DNA of 64,000 nucleotides, from contig JBEKPS010000003.1 of NCBI GenBank assembly GCA_049520515.1, positions 248,001-312,000 of the forward strand. The letters run 5' to 3'. Every line of letters starts with the position of its first letter. Position 1 is the stretch's first letter. Source of the DNA: JAFAMS01 sp049520515 (lineage in GTDB: Bacteria; Vulcanimicrobiota; Vulcanimicrobiia; Vulcanimicrobiales; Vulcanimicrobiaceae). The position numbers and the translations under genes were made by a program. The notes under the pieces are model-generated. The model made no database searches and was not told where the DNA came from. It worked only from the letters and a program-made list of their open reading frames with translations. This document shows, piece after piece, positions 1-9,210 of this stretch.

Positions 1-630
1 GCCAACGCCCCACGCCAAAAGCGCGAGGGCTGCAAGCGCGAGTGTCGGCGCTGAGATCTGTGCGAGGCGTCCGATGGCTTGAGGTCCGCGCGATGCAACG
101 CCGACGTTCAAGAGCCAGAATACGCCAAACGCGATTGCGAGATGGCCGCTCGTTGCATTCCACGACGCGACCAAACGGCCGAGAATGGCGTCCAGCGCGA
201 GACCACCGAACCACGAATTGATGCCGAACCATCCGGCCGCAATCACCGCTCGTGCGAGTGCCGGCAGATGCGCTCCGCGCATCCCGAACCACAAGCGGGC
301 AAACACCGGATATGGAATGCCGAAGCGCGTTCCGGCATGCGATACCAAGAGGATCGGCATGAGTACGACGCAGCTGCCGACGAAGATCGTCAGCACCGCT
401 TCGAACCAGTTCATGCCGAGCGCAATCATGCCGCTGGCCAGTGAATACGTCGGCAAACACAAGCACATCCCGACCCAGAGAGCGGAGAACTTCGGCCCCG
501 GCCAGTTGTGCTCGGCGAGCGTGCACGGACGCAGATCGTCGTTCCAGAGATCTCCGTTGCCGCTCACCTCAGCGATCGCATCCGCTTCCAGGACGATAAT
601 ATCGCCGTGCTGCGCTTGCGTCTTTGCCAC
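1..630 (-). CDS. NCS1-family nucleobase permease (N-terminal part)
   Basis: The reading frame stays open to the left edge of the window, so only the first 210 residues are visible. It contains the N-terminal NCS1 signature: a WNDD-L-P-type start of the first segment (LWNDDLRPCTLAEHNW), followed by hydrophobic helices containing MNWFEAVLTIFVG and the RFGIPYPVFARLWFG stretch. These permeases import cytosine, uracil, allantoin or hydantoins by cation symport. The GTG start shares one base with the TAG stop of the upstream nitrilase gene (TAGTG), so the two are translationally coupled. The position at the end of the pyrimidine-degradation operon suggests uracil or a related ring as substrate. The exact substrate cannot be read from this fragment. 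Confidence 0.85.
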   Translation of the reverse strand, partial: MAKTQAQHGDIIVLEADAIAEVSGNGDLWNDDLRPCTLAEHNWPGPKFSALWVGMCLCLPTYSLASGMIALGMNWFEAVLTIFVGSCVVLMPILLVSHAGTRFGIPYPVFARLWFGMRGAHLPALARAVIAAGWFGINSWFGGLALDAILGRLVASWNATSGHLAIAFGVFWLLNVGVASRGPQAIGRLAQISAPTLALAALALLAWGVG

Positions 631-1526
631 TAGATTTCGACCATTGCGCCGTACGTTTCCGGACGGCGATCACGATAGAATTGCCAGGTGTCGCGTACTT
701 CACGGATCACGTTGCGATCCATATCGCCGACGATTGCTTCGTCCCGATCGCGTGAGGCTTGAACAACGAATTGTCCGCGCGGATCGACGAGATAAGATTG
801 CCCATAGAACTCGCCCATGTTCCAGGGTGTCTCGAACCCGACGCGATTGATCGCGCCGACATAATAGCCATTTGCGACGGCATGCGCCGGTTGTTCGAGC
901 TTCCAGAGATATTCCGAGAGGCCGGCGACCGTCGCCGAGGGGTTGAAAACGATCTCGGCACCGTTGAGTCCGAGCAGTCGCGCACCTTCAGGGAAATGCC
1001 GATCGTAACAGATGTAGACGCCGACCTTTGCGAAGCGTGTTTCGAAGACGGGATAGCCGCTGTTGCCCGGCTTGAAGTAATACTTCTCCCAAAAGCCGCA
1101 CGGTGACGGCCCGGCTGCAACCTGCGGAAGATGATGCTTGCGATACTTCCCGAGGTACGAGCCGTCGGCATCGATGACGGCGGCCGTATTGTAATAAACG
1201 CCGGGCTGTTTCTCTTCGTACATCGGAACGACGAGCACGATCCCGAGCTCAGCCGCCAGATCCTGCATCAGCTTCGTCGTCGGTCCATCCGGTATCGCTT
1301 CGGTGGCTTGGTACCATTTCGGGGTTTGTTCCGTGCAGAAGTACGGCCCGTAGAACAGCTCCTGAAGGCAAACAATCTGAGCGCCCTTCTTGGCGGCTTC
1401 ACGAACGAGCCGCACGTGCTTTTCGATTGCCCTTTGTTTGTGCACCGCGACGGGCTCTGCACCGTCGACGTCGTGATGCGTTTGGACGAGCCCGATTTTG
1501 ACGATGTCTTGCCTGCTGTCGTTCAC
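630..1526 (-). CDS. Carbon-nitrogen hydrolase, probable beta-ureidopropionase (N-carbamoyl-beta-alanine amidohydrolase)
   Basis: This is a 298-residue nitrilase-superfamily enzyme. The catalytic triad is visible: Glu56 in CLQELFYGPYF, Lys130 in KYRKHHLP and Cys173 in YICYDRHFPEG. The family hydrolyses N-carbamoyl amines to amine, CO2 and ammonia. The operon partners (dihydropyrimidinase and dihydropyrimidine dehydrogenase) make N-carbamoyl-beta-alanine the likely substrate, completing uracil breakdown to beta-alanine. N-carbamoylputrescine amidase is the closest alternative by sequence alone. The ATG start overlaps the stop of hydA by four bases (ATGA). Cytoplasmic. Confidence 0.85.
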   Translation of the reverse strand: MNDSRQDIVKIGLVQTHHDVDGAEPVAVHKQRAIEKHVRLVREAAKKGAQIVCLQELFYGPYFCTEQTPKWYQATEAIPDGPTTKLMQDLAAELGIVLVVPMYEEKQPGVYYNTAAVIDADGSYLGKYRKHHLPQVAAGPSPCGFWEKYYFKPGNSGYPVFETRFAKVGVYICYDRHFPEGARLLGLNGAEIVFNPSATVAGLSEYLWKLEQPAHAVANGYYVGAINRVGFETPWNMGEFYGQSYLVDPRGQFVVQASRDRDEAIVGDMDRNVIREVRDTWQFYRDRRPETYGAMVEI

Positions 1527-2914
1527 AATTGCACCGGCCGGAAGGGAGCTGAGCGAGTAAATTTACCGCGTCCACGCTCGCCGACGAAGGTTCCGTCGCG
1601 GACGATCTGCGTACCGCGCGAGAAGACGTGCTTCGCGCCGCCATGGACTTTCATGCCTTCGAAGATATTGTTGTCGACGTTCATGTGATGGTCGCGCGCG
1701 CTAATCGTGCGCGTTACCTTCGGATCCCAGATGACGATGTCCGCATCGCTACCTATGGCGATCGTCCCCTTCTTGGGGAAGAGGCCGAAAAGGATCGCCG
1801 GATTCGTGCTGGCTAGCGCGACGAATTTGTTCAGGCCGATCTGTCCTCCCACGACGCCGCTTGTGTATAGGATCGCGACGCGGTCTTCGATCGTCGGTGC
1901 GCCGTTTGGAATTTTCGAGAAGTCGTCTTTGCCGAGCTCCTTTTGCCCCTTGTGATTGAAGGAACAATGGTCCGACCCAAATGTCTGGAGCTCGACGTTC
2001 TGGAGCTTTCCCATGAGCGCTTGCTGGTTCCACTTTTCACGCAACGGCGGCGACATCACATAGTTCGCTCCGACGAAATTCGGCCGGTCGTAATCATCGA
2101 CGCTGCACACCAAATACTGCGGACACGTTTCGCCGTAAATCGGGAGACCTCGTTTGCGGCCGTCGCTGATCGCATCGGCCGCCATTGCGCTCGATACGTG
2201 CACGACGTAGATCGGCGCCTCCGCGATCTCCGCGAGCCGGACGGCGCGATGCGTGGCCTCGCCCTCGCATTCGACGGGACGCGTCAGTGCATGATACTTG
2301 GGCGCGCGCTGACCGTCGGCACGGGCTTGCGCAACGGTGCACTCGATCACGTCGCCATTCTCGGCGTGAACCTGCACGAGACCGCCGTGCTTGGCTGCGG
2401 CCTTGAGGACCTTGAAGATCGTCTCGTCGTCGACTTGTAAGATGCCCTTGTACGCCATGAACACTTTGAACGAGTTGACGCCTTCGTCTTCGATCATTCG
2501 CTGAATATCAGCGATCGTTTGGGGAGTGCCGTCGGCGATCGTCAGGTGGAACGCATAGTCGATCACCGCTTTCTCGGCGGCTTTTCCGTGCCACGTGTCT
2601 AGGCAACTTTTTAACGTCTCGCCCTTGGTGTGCAAGGCAAAGTCGACGATCGACGTCGTCCCGCCAAGCGCCGCAGCTCTCGTTCCCGTGAAGAAATCGT
2701 CCGCCGTGACCGTGCCGCCGAACGGCATGTCGAGATGCGTGTGTGGGTCGATGAAGCCCGGGAAGACGTACATCCCCTTCGCATCGATCGTTGTGTGCGA
2801 ATCCGGCGGGATATTTGCCGCGATTGCAGCGACCGTCTCTCGTTCGACGAGGACGTCGGCGCTGCTGATATCCGTCGCCGTAACGACCGTCCCACCCTTG
2901 ATGATCGTGCCCAT
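1523..2914 (-). CDS. hydA: Dihydropyrimidinase (D-hydantoinase family)
   Basis: This 463-residue cyclic amidohydrolase opens dihydrouracil/dihydrothymine to N-carbamoyl-beta-amino acids. Metal ligands are visible: HTHLD with His58 and His60, the carbamylated-lysine motif NSFKVFMAYK (Lys150), VHAENGD (His183), VVHVSS, and GSDHC near residue 320. Length is typical of dihydropyrimidinases. It lies between preA and the ureidopropionase; the ATG start abuts the preA stop and the 3' end overlaps the next gene by ATGA. Hydantoinase and allantoinase are related alternatives, but the gene neighbours support the pyrimidine role. Confidence 0.93.
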   Translation of the reverse strand: MGTIIKGGTVVTATDISSADVLVERETVAAIAANIPPDSHTTIDAKGMYVFPGFIDPHTHLDMPFGGTVTADDFFTGTRAAALGGTTSIVDFALHTKGETLKSCLDTWHGKAAEKAVIDYAFHLTIADGTPQTIADIQRMIEDEGVNSFKVFMAYKGILQVDDETIFKVLKAAAKHGGLVQVHAENGDVIECTVAQARADGQRAPKYHALTRPVECEGEATHRAVRLAEIAEAPIYVVHVSSAMAADAISDGRKRGLPIYGETCPQYLVCSVDDYDRPNFVGANYVMSPPLREKWNQQALMGKLQNVELQTFGSDHCSFNHKGQKELGKDDFSKIPNGAPTIEDRVAILYTSGVVGGQIGLNKFVALASTNPAILFGLFPKKGTIAIGSDADIVIWDPKVTRTISARDHHMNVDNNIFEGMKVHGGAKHVFSRGTQIVRDGTFVGERGRGKFTRSAPFRPVQL

Positions 2915-4165
2915 TTAGCGAGTTGATGCCTCCGTGTCGCGCCATGTCCGAGTCGAATGTCCGTCGTCGACGCGAACCATCGTTATGCAATCGTCGATCG
3001 GACAGACCATCTGACAGAGATTACAACCCACGCAGTGTGATTCATCGACGACGCAGTCGGTCGTGCCGTTGCGCGGTATCCGGTCGATACATTGGTGCGC
3101 GGCATCTTCGCACGCGATGTAGCACTTGTTGCAATGAATGCAGAGGTTCTGGTCGATCCGAGCTACGATCTTATAGTCGAGATTCAGATCGTTCCAGTCG
3201 ACGAACTTCGGGACGGTTTTCCCGACGATCTCGTTGAGGCTTGTAATGCCGCGCGCGTCCAGATAGTTGTCGAGACCTTCGATCATGTCGTCGACGATCC
3301 GGAATCCGTGATGCATGACCGCCGTGCAAACCTGGACGGTGGTCGCTCCCATCAACATGAATTCGACGGCGTCTCGCCACGTCGCAATCCCGCCGATGCC
3401 GCTGATGGGAATCCCAATCTCGGAATCGCGCGCGCATTCACCCACCATGTTGAGCGCGATTGGCTTGACGGCGGGTCCGCAGAATCCGCCGTGCGAGCTC
3501 TTCCCATCGACGTGCGGAATGGGATTCCACGTTTCGAGATCCACGCCCATCAAGCTGTTGATCGTGTTGATCAAACTGATCCCGGCGGCCTTACCGCGCC
3601 GCGCAGCACGGCCCATGTGCTTGATTGACGTCACATTCGGCGTGAGCTTAACGAGAACCGGGATGCGGGTCGCCTCGACGACCCACGCGGTGACTTCCTC
3701 GATCAACTCGGGATCTTGACCCACTGCGGAACCCATGCCGCGCTCGCTCATGCCATGTGGGCAACCAAAATTTAGCTCAAGTCCATCGCACCCGGTTTGC
3801 TCCACGCGCGCAACGAGCTCGCGCCAACGCTCACGCTTGCATTCCATCATCAAGGATACGACGATGGCGCGATCGGGGAAGCGTTTTTTCACTTCCACGA
3901 TTTCGCGGCAGTTCTCTTCGAGTGGACGGTCAGTGATGAGCTCGATGTTGTTCATCCCGAACATCCGGTAACCAGCGGCATTGAGCCCGGAGAATCGCGA
4001 CGTCACGTTGACGATCGGATCGCCAAGCGTTTTCCAAACAGCGCCGCCCCAGCCCGCTTCGAAGGCGCGCATGACCTGGTAACCGCTGTTCGTGGGCGGA
4101 GCCGACGCAAGCCAAAATGGATTGGGGCTCGCGATGCCCGCGAGATTCGTTCGCAGATCGGCCAT
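2915..4165 (-). CDS. preA: NAD-dependent dihydropyrimidine dehydrogenase, subunit PreA
   Basis: This 416-residue protein has a dihydroorotate-dehydrogenase-like FMN TIM barrel (about residues 1-300) containing NFGCPHGMSERGMG, and a C-terminal two-cluster ferredoxin domain. The two Cys quartets are CIHCNKCYIAC and CVGCNLCQMVC, each followed by a further cysteine region typical of the family. With PreT it forms an NAD(P)H-dependent enzyme that interconverts uracil/thymine and their 5,6-dihydro forms. Its ATG overlaps the preT stop by one base (TAATG), consistent with subunits made together. Cytoplasmic. Confidence 0.94.
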   Translation of the reverse strand: MADLRTNLAGIASPNPFWLASAPPTNSGYQVMRAFEAGWGGAVWKTLGDPIVNVTSRFSGLNAAGYRMFGMNNIELITDRPLEENCREIVEVKKRFPDRAIVVSLMMECKRERWRELVARVEQTGCDGLELNFGCPHGMSERGMGSAVGQDPELIEEVTAWVVEATRIPVLVKLTPNVTSIKHMGRAARRGKAAGISLINTINSLMGVDLETWNPIPHVDGKSSHGGFCGPAVKPIALNMVGECARDSEIGIPISGIGGIATWRDAVEFMLMGATTVQVCTAVMHHGFRIVDDMIEGLDNYLDARGITSLNEIVGKTVPKFVDWNDLNLDYKIVARIDQNLCIHCNKCYIACEDAAHQCIDRIPRNGTTDCVVDESHCVGCNLCQMVCPIDDCITMVRVDDGHSTRTWRDTEASTR

Positions 4166-5478
4166 TAGGAGCCACCCGCGGACAACAAGCCGTCGATCGC
4201 ACGCGCCGCGAGTTTGCCTTGCTGCGCGGCCACGACGACCATTGCATCGGTCGTTCCGCTTCGAAAAACGATGTCGCCGGCGCAGAACACCTTAGGGTTC
4301 GATGTCTGAAAATCGTCGTTGACGATCGCGACGCTACCGTCGTGGCGGACTCCGAAATCATCGAGCAGAGGAAGAAGCCGCCTCTGACCGATTGCGCGAA
4401 CGATCGTGTCGGCTTCTACTGCGAATTCGGATCCGGGGATCGTTTCGAGCTTGGCGCTTCGCGCTCCGGGCTTCGCTCGCAGAAACTCGATCGCACCTAC
4501 GCGTCCGTTGCGTTCGAGAATGCGAATCGGAACGGCATGAAAGCGGAACTCGACGCCTTCGCTTTTCGCGAACTCGACTTCGAACTGGTATGCGGTCATC
4601 TCATCGGGCCCGCGACGATAGTACATCGTCACCGATTCGGCGCTCAGACGCCGGGAGCAGGTCGCAGCGTCGATTGCAGTGTTGCCGGCTCCGATGACCG
4701 CGACACGGTTTCCGAGCCTCTCGATCGGTTTGCCGAGTTTCGCACGCTCGATAAAGTCGAGCGCGTCCCACACGCCAGGAAGGTCTTCACCTTGAATCCC
4801 GAGCTTGGGAACGCTCCCCATACCCAAGGCAATCACGACGGCGTCGTAGTTCGCAAGAAGCTCTTGCGGGCTCACGTCGGTGCCGACGCGCGTTCCGAGG
4901 CGCATCTCGACGCCCATCTTGGCTACCTGTCGTGCTTCCCACAACGCAACATCAACCGGAAGCCGGAAAGGAACAATGCCGTACGTATCGAGACCACCCG
5001 CCTCGGCTCTGCTCTCGAAAATCGTGACGTCGTGGCCCATACGCCGTAGGTCACGCGCGGCAGCGAGCCCCGCTGGGCCGGCGCCGACGATTGCGACACG
5101 CCGTCCCGTCGGCGCGCCCGCGGAGAAAAGTTCTACCTCGTCGTGATCGATCAGCCAATCGGTTGCGTAGCGCTGCAAGTCACCGATTCGAATCGGCGTT
5201 TCTTGATGTTGATAGACGCACGCTCCCTCGCACAGCTGTTCTGTTGGGCAGACGCGTGCGCAGCTCGCCCCGACCGCGTTTGCGTCCATGATGGTGCGCG
5301 CGCTCCCGAGCATATCGCCGGTCGCGATCTTTCCTATGAAGCCCGGGACGTCGATATGCGTCGGGCAAGCCTGGATGCAGGGCGCGTCATAACAGTACAG
5401 GCATCTGCTCGCCTCGAGAAAGACCTCGAGGGGCGAGAGCCGCTTTTGTATCGGTTCTCCCAAGCTCGATTCGGGCAT
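4165..5478 (-). CDS. preT: NAD-dependent dihydropyrimidine dehydrogenase, subunit PreT
   Basis: This 437-residue flavoprotein resembles the glutamate synthase small chain. The N-terminus carries the Cys-rich 4Fe-4S region (CLYCYDAPCIQACPTHIDVPG and CARVCPTEQLCEGACV). It is followed by an FAD-binding dinucleotide fold (VAIVGAGPAGLAAARDL) and an NAD(P)-binding fold (VAVIGAGNTAIDAA). It passes electrons from NAD(P)H to PreA. It is the first gene of the pyrimidine operon, divergent from the xanthine dehydrogenase gene with only 60 bp between them, so both promoters must lie in that gap. Confidence 0.93.
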   Translation of the reverse strand: MPESSLGEPIQKRLSPLEVFLEASRCLYCYDAPCIQACPTHIDVPGFIGKIATGDMLGSARTIMDANAVGASCARVCPTEQLCEGACVYQHQETPIRIGDLQRYATDWLIDHDEVELFSAGAPTGRRVAIVGAGPAGLAAARDLRRMGHDVTIFESRAEAGGLDTYGIVPFRLPVDVALWEARQVAKMGVEMRLGTRVGTDVSPQELLANYDAVVIALGMGSVPKLGIQGEDLPGVWDALDFIERAKLGKPIERLGNRVAVIGAGNTAIDAATCSRRLSAESVTMYYRRGPDEMTAYQFEVEFAKSEGVEFRFHAVPIRILERNGRVGAIEFLRAKPGARSAKLETIPGSEFAVEADTIVRAIGQRRLLPLLDDFGVRHDGSVAIVNDDFQTSNPKVFCAGDIVFRSGTTDAMVVVAAQQGKLAARAIDGLLSAGGS

Positions 5479-5518
5479 AGAACGCGGTCAATTCGAGGGT
5501 TTCGTGCGGGAGCCCCCT

Positions 5519-5533
5519 GAACTACGTACGTTC
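5519..5533. promoter_or_regulatory. Candidate operator palindrome in the preT / xanthine dehydrogenase divergent gap
   Basis: The 60-bp gap between the two divergent start codons contains GAACTACGTACGTTC, whose outer GAAC/GTTC arms are inverted and whose centre holds the perfect palindrome ACGTACGT. A dimeric regulator could use it for both divergent operons. No regulator gene sits next to it, and no clear -10/-35 pair was found, so this is only a candidate. Confidence 0.25.
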
Positions 5534-5538
5534 AAATA

Positions 5539-8500
5539 ATGTGGAAAACGGTTAGCCGGCCGACGACGCTCGATCAGGCGCTGCGTGAATTACGAAACGC
5601 GCAGGCTGGCACGCGTCTCGTTGCCGGCGGAACCGATGTTGTCGTCGAGCAGCAGCGCGGAGTACGTCCGGCCGAGCACCTCATCGATCTCACCGGTATC
5701 TCGGACTTGCGCTACGTGCGCCAGGATGGCGACATCGTTCGGATCGGAGCGCTTGCGACGCACAACGATGTGCTGCGCGAGCACGATCTGCGCGATGCGT
5801 TGCTGCCGCTCGCGCAAGCATGTATAGAGGTAGGCGCACCGCAAATCCGCGCCCGCGCGACGATAGCCGGGAACTTGGTGACGGCGTCCCCGGCGAACGA
5901 TACGATCGCGCCGCTGATCGCCCTTGGCGCCGAGATCGTTCTTGCGAGCGCCGACGGAACGCGCACCTTGCCGCTCGAGGAATTCTATACGGGTTTCCGT
6001 GCGACGGCACTTCGCCCCGACGAGATCGTTCGCGAGATCCGCTTCCCTGCGCTCGACGTCGAACGCCGCGGAATTTTTCTCAAGCTCGGACTGCGACGCG
6101 CCCAAGCCATCTCGGTCATCAACGTCGCCGTCGTTCTGCGCTTCGATGGCCTGAAGATAGAAGAGGCGTCGATCGCGCTCGGGTGTGTCGGGCCGACGAT
6201 CGTCCGCGCTCCGGAAGCCGAAGGCGTGTTGACGGGCAACCGGCTCGAACCTGCGACGATCGAGCACGCTGCAAAGCTGGCCGTCGAAGCTATCGCACCG
6301 ATCGGAGATTTGCGCGGTTCGGCAGATTACCGGCGCCGTACCGTTCATGCGCTCGTCACGCAAGCACTCGAAACGCTCGCGGACGGTTCGGAAGCTGATA
6401 GTTTTCCGGAAGACCCTGTTTTGCTCGAGACCGAATCTGCGCTCGGGGCCGCGCTCGAATTCGATGAAACGATCGAAGCGACCGTCAACGGCGACGCGTG
6501 TGCGTTCGAGAATGCGCAGCACAAGACGCTGCTCAATGCGCTGCGTGATTACGGTCTAACCGGTTCGAAAGAAGGTTGCGCGGAAGGTGAGTGCGGCGCA
6601 TGCACGGTGTGGCTCGACGGGCAGGCGGTCATGTCGTGTCTCGTCCCAGCGGTGCAGGCACACGGCGCGAACGTTACGACGATTGAAGGCCTCGCAAGTG
6701 GCGAGCGGTTGCATCCGCTGCAGCAAGCCTACATCGATCGCGGCTCCGTTCAGTGCGGATTCTGCATCCCCGGCATGCTGATGGCCGGTGCGAAGTTGAT
6801 GGAAGAACGCGAGGCGCCCACGACCGACGAAGCGCAGGTGGCGATCAGCGGCAACCTTTGCCGATGCACCGGGTACCGCAAGATTCTCGACGCAATGGGC
6901 GAGACGATCGTGAAGCTCGAGCAGCCGCGGCCGGACGCGCTCGAGAAGGTCAACGGAACGGCGATGTATCCGGCCGATCTGATTCAGGCGGAGATGCTGC
7001 ACGCGGCGGCCGTCTTCGCGCACCGCGCGCACGCGCGCATTCTGCGCATCGATCCGTCGGCGGCGCTCGCGCTCGAAGGCGTACACGCGGTCTTGACTGC
7101 GCAGGACGTGCCATACAATCGCTTTGGCTTGATCGAGGCCGATCAGCCGCTCTTGTGCGAGGATATCGTTCGCTTCTACGGCGATCGCGTTGCGCTCGTC
7201 GTCGCTGATAGCGCGGAGCGTGCGCGCGAAGCAGCGGCTCTCGTTCGGGTCGACTACGAAGACCTTCCGCCGCTGACCGATGCGCGCGCAGCGATTCTAC
7301 CGGATGCGCGGCGCGTGCATCCCGACCGCGAGAACGTGCTGCTGCGTCAGAAGGTCGTTCACGGTCAGCCAATCGATCAGGCGTTGCAATCGGCAGACGT
7401 CGTCATCGAGGCGACGTTCACGACAGGCTGGCAAGAGCACGCCTATCTCCAGCCGGATGCGGCGATTTCATATTGGGAAGACGAGCATCTCGTCGTTGAA
7501 ACCGCCGGTCAGTGGCTGCACGAAGATCGCCGTCAGCTTGCCGCACTCTTCACGCTGCAAGAAGACGACGTCATCGTTCGTTACGCAAAGATCGGCGGCG
7601 CGTTCGGCGGACGCGAAGATCTGTCGCTGACGCCTCTCGTTGCGCTGGCGGCGTGGAAGTTGAAGCGCTCGGTCGGCATGGCGTGGACGCGCGACGAGTC
7701 GATCATCGGGCATCACAAGCGTCATCCGTTCCGCATCACGACAACCTGGGGTGCGATGCTCGACGGGCGCATCGTCGCGGCCAAGACAGCGATGATCGCC
7801 GATGGCGGTGCGTACGCGTCGACATCGGTCGAAGTTTTGAAATGCGCGGCGACGTTCGCGACTGGTCCGTATCGAGTCGAGAGCGTCGAGACCGACGCAT
7901 GCGTAACCTATACGAACAACGTCCCGTGCGGTGCGTTCCGCGGGTTCGGCGCGCCGCAGGCCCACTTTGCAGCCGAGTCGATGGTGACACGGCTCGCGCA
8001 CGCGCTCGAAATCGACCCGATCGAGATGCGGCGCAAGAATCTCTATCGCGAAGGCGATATCGAGCCGACCGGCGCGCCGCTTCCGGAAGGCGTCAGCGCG
8101 CAAGCGGTGTTCGAACGTTGCATCAAGGAAGTCGGCGTTCGCATGTCACCCTCACGCTCGTACGCACCGCATGTAAAACGCGGTATCGGGATCGCGTGCG
8201 GCATGAAGAACGTCGGCTATTCGTTTGGCTTTCCGGATCAGGCGACGGCGACGGTCGAGCTCAGCGTTGGCGGCGAGAAACTGCGCGGCGCATCGGTTGC
8301 AATCGGAGCGGCGGAAGTCGGTCAAGGCTCGCACACGATCATGCGGCAGATCGCCGCTAAAGTGCTCAACATCGATGTGAGTTTGATTCGTATGGTCGTC
8401 GACGATACGAGTCTCGCGCCGAACGCCGGCTCAGCTTCGGCCTCACGAATGACGCTCTTTGGTGGGCGCGCCGTCAAAGACGCGTGCGAAGCGGCACTGC

Positions 8501-9210
8501 AAGCCTGGGAAAGTGGTCATCCGCCGCGCGCGACCGTACAATATTTACCCGGAGGCACGACGGCGCTCGATCCGCAAACCGGCCACGGGACGCCGCACTT
8601 CTGTTACGGATACGCAGCGCAGGCGGTCGAAGTCGAAGTCGATACGCGTACTGGTGTGACGCGCGTCCTGCGCGTGATCAGCGTGCATGATGTCGGCCGC
8701 GCAATCAATCGTCAGCTGGTTGAAGGGCAAATCGAAGGTTGTCTCGCGCAAGCTGTCGGTTACGCGCTTACGGAAAACTTCATTTCGACGGACGGCAAGA
8801 TCGAGACGCCGTATTTTTCGACGTATCTGCTGCCGACGACGCTCGACATGCCCACCGAAGTGTATCCCGTCATTCTCGAGAACCCGGATCCGAATGGGCC
8901 CTTTGGCGCGCGGGGTGTTGCGGAGATGCCGCTGATTCCGTTCGCTCCTGCCGTCGCTGCTGCGATTCACGACGCAACCGGCGCATGGGTCAGCGACTTG
9001 CCGATGACGCCCGAGCGCGTGCTCCGCGCCTTAGATCAAGTTCGAGATCTCGATCAGGTTGAGATCAGGATCGCGCACGTAGACGGAGCGGATGGGGCCC
9101 TGCGCACCGGTCTTGGGAACGGGGCCTTGCAAAATGGCGATACCGTTCGAACGCAGAGTTTCAATGACCGTATCGAGCGGCACCGAGGTCAAGAAGCAGA
9201 GATCCCCTGA
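5539..9210 (+). CDS. Single-chain xanthine dehydrogenase-type molybdoenzyme (FAD, 2Fe-2S and Mo domains fused)
   Basis: This 1,223-residue fusion resembles the CoxM-CoxS-CoxL/PucCED architecture. Residues 1-285 are the FAD domain (LVAGGTDV, TIAGNLVTASPAND). Residues about 313-460 are the 2Fe-2S domain, with Cys347, 352, 355 and 367 for the plant-type cluster and Cys406, 409, 441 and 443 for the second. Residues about 465-1165 are the molybdopterin domain with GAFGGRED, GAFRGFGAPQ and a late Glu in GVAEMPLIP. Neighbours point to hypoxanthine/xanthine oxidation to urate. The domain order differs from classical xanthine dehydrogenase, which has 2Fe-2S first. The last 59 codons lie antisense to the next gene and look non-native. 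No XdhC-type maturase gene is in view. Confidence 0.9.
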   Translation: MWKTVSRPTTLDQALRELRNAQAGTRLVAGGTDVVVEQQRGVRPAEHLIDLTGISDLRYVRQDGDIVRIGALATHNDVLREHDLRDALLPLAQACIEVGAPQIRARATIAGNLVTASPANDTIAPLIALGAEIVLASADGTRTLPLEEFYTGFRATALRPDEIVREIRFPALDVERRGIFLKLGLRRAQAISVINVAVVLRFDGLKIEEASIALGCVGPTIVRAPEAEGVLTGNRLEPATIEHAAKLAVEAIAPIGDLRGSADYRRRTVHALVTQALETLADGSEADSFPEDPVLLETESALGAALEFDETIEATVNGDACAFENAQHKTLLNALRDYGLTGSKEGCAEGECGACTVWLDGQAVMSCLVPAVQAHGANVTTIEGLASGERLHPLQQAYIDRGSVQCGFCIPGMLMAGAKLMEEREAPTTDEAQVAISGNLCRCTGYRKILDAMGETIVKLEQPRPDALEKVNGTAMYPADLIQAEMLHAAAVFAHRAHARILRIDPSAALALEGVHAVLTAQDVPYNRFGLIEADQPLLCEDIVRFYGDRVALVVADSAERAREAAALVRVDYEDLPPLTDARAAILPDARRVHPDRENVLLRQKVVHGQPIDQALQSADVVIEATFTTGWQEHAYLQPDAAISYWEDEHLVVETAGQWLHEDRRQLAALFTLQEDDVIVRYAKIGGAFGGREDLSLTPLVALAAWKLKRSVGMAWTRDESIIGHHKRHPFRITTTWGAMLDGRIVAAKTAMIADGGAYASTSVEVLKCAATFATGPYRVESVETDACVTYTNNVPCGAFRGFGAPQAHFAAESMVTRLAHALEIDPIEMRRKNLYREGDIEPTGAPLPEGVSAQAVFERCIKEVGVRMSPSRSYAPHVKRGIGIACGMKNVGYSFGFPDQATATVELSVGGEKLRGASVAIGAAEVGQGSHTIMRQIAAKVLNIDVSLIRMVVDDTSLAPNAGSASASRMTLFGGRAVKDACEAALQAWESGHPPRATVQYLPGGTTALDPQTGHGTPHFCYGYAAQAVEVEVDTRTGVTRVLRVISVHDVGRAINRQLVEGQIEGCLAQAVGYALTENFISTDGKIETPYFSTYLLPTTLDMPTEVYPVILENPDPNGPFGARGVAEMPLIPFAPAVAAAIHDATGAWVSDLPMTPERVLRALDQVRDLDQVEIRIAHVDGADGALRTGLGNGALQNGDTVRTQSFNDRIERHRGQEAEIP

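Noticed and set aside
5590..6522. Minus-strand open frame of 310 codons
   Set aside because: It is antisense to the FAD domain of the xanthine dehydrogenase and shows no recognisable domain.
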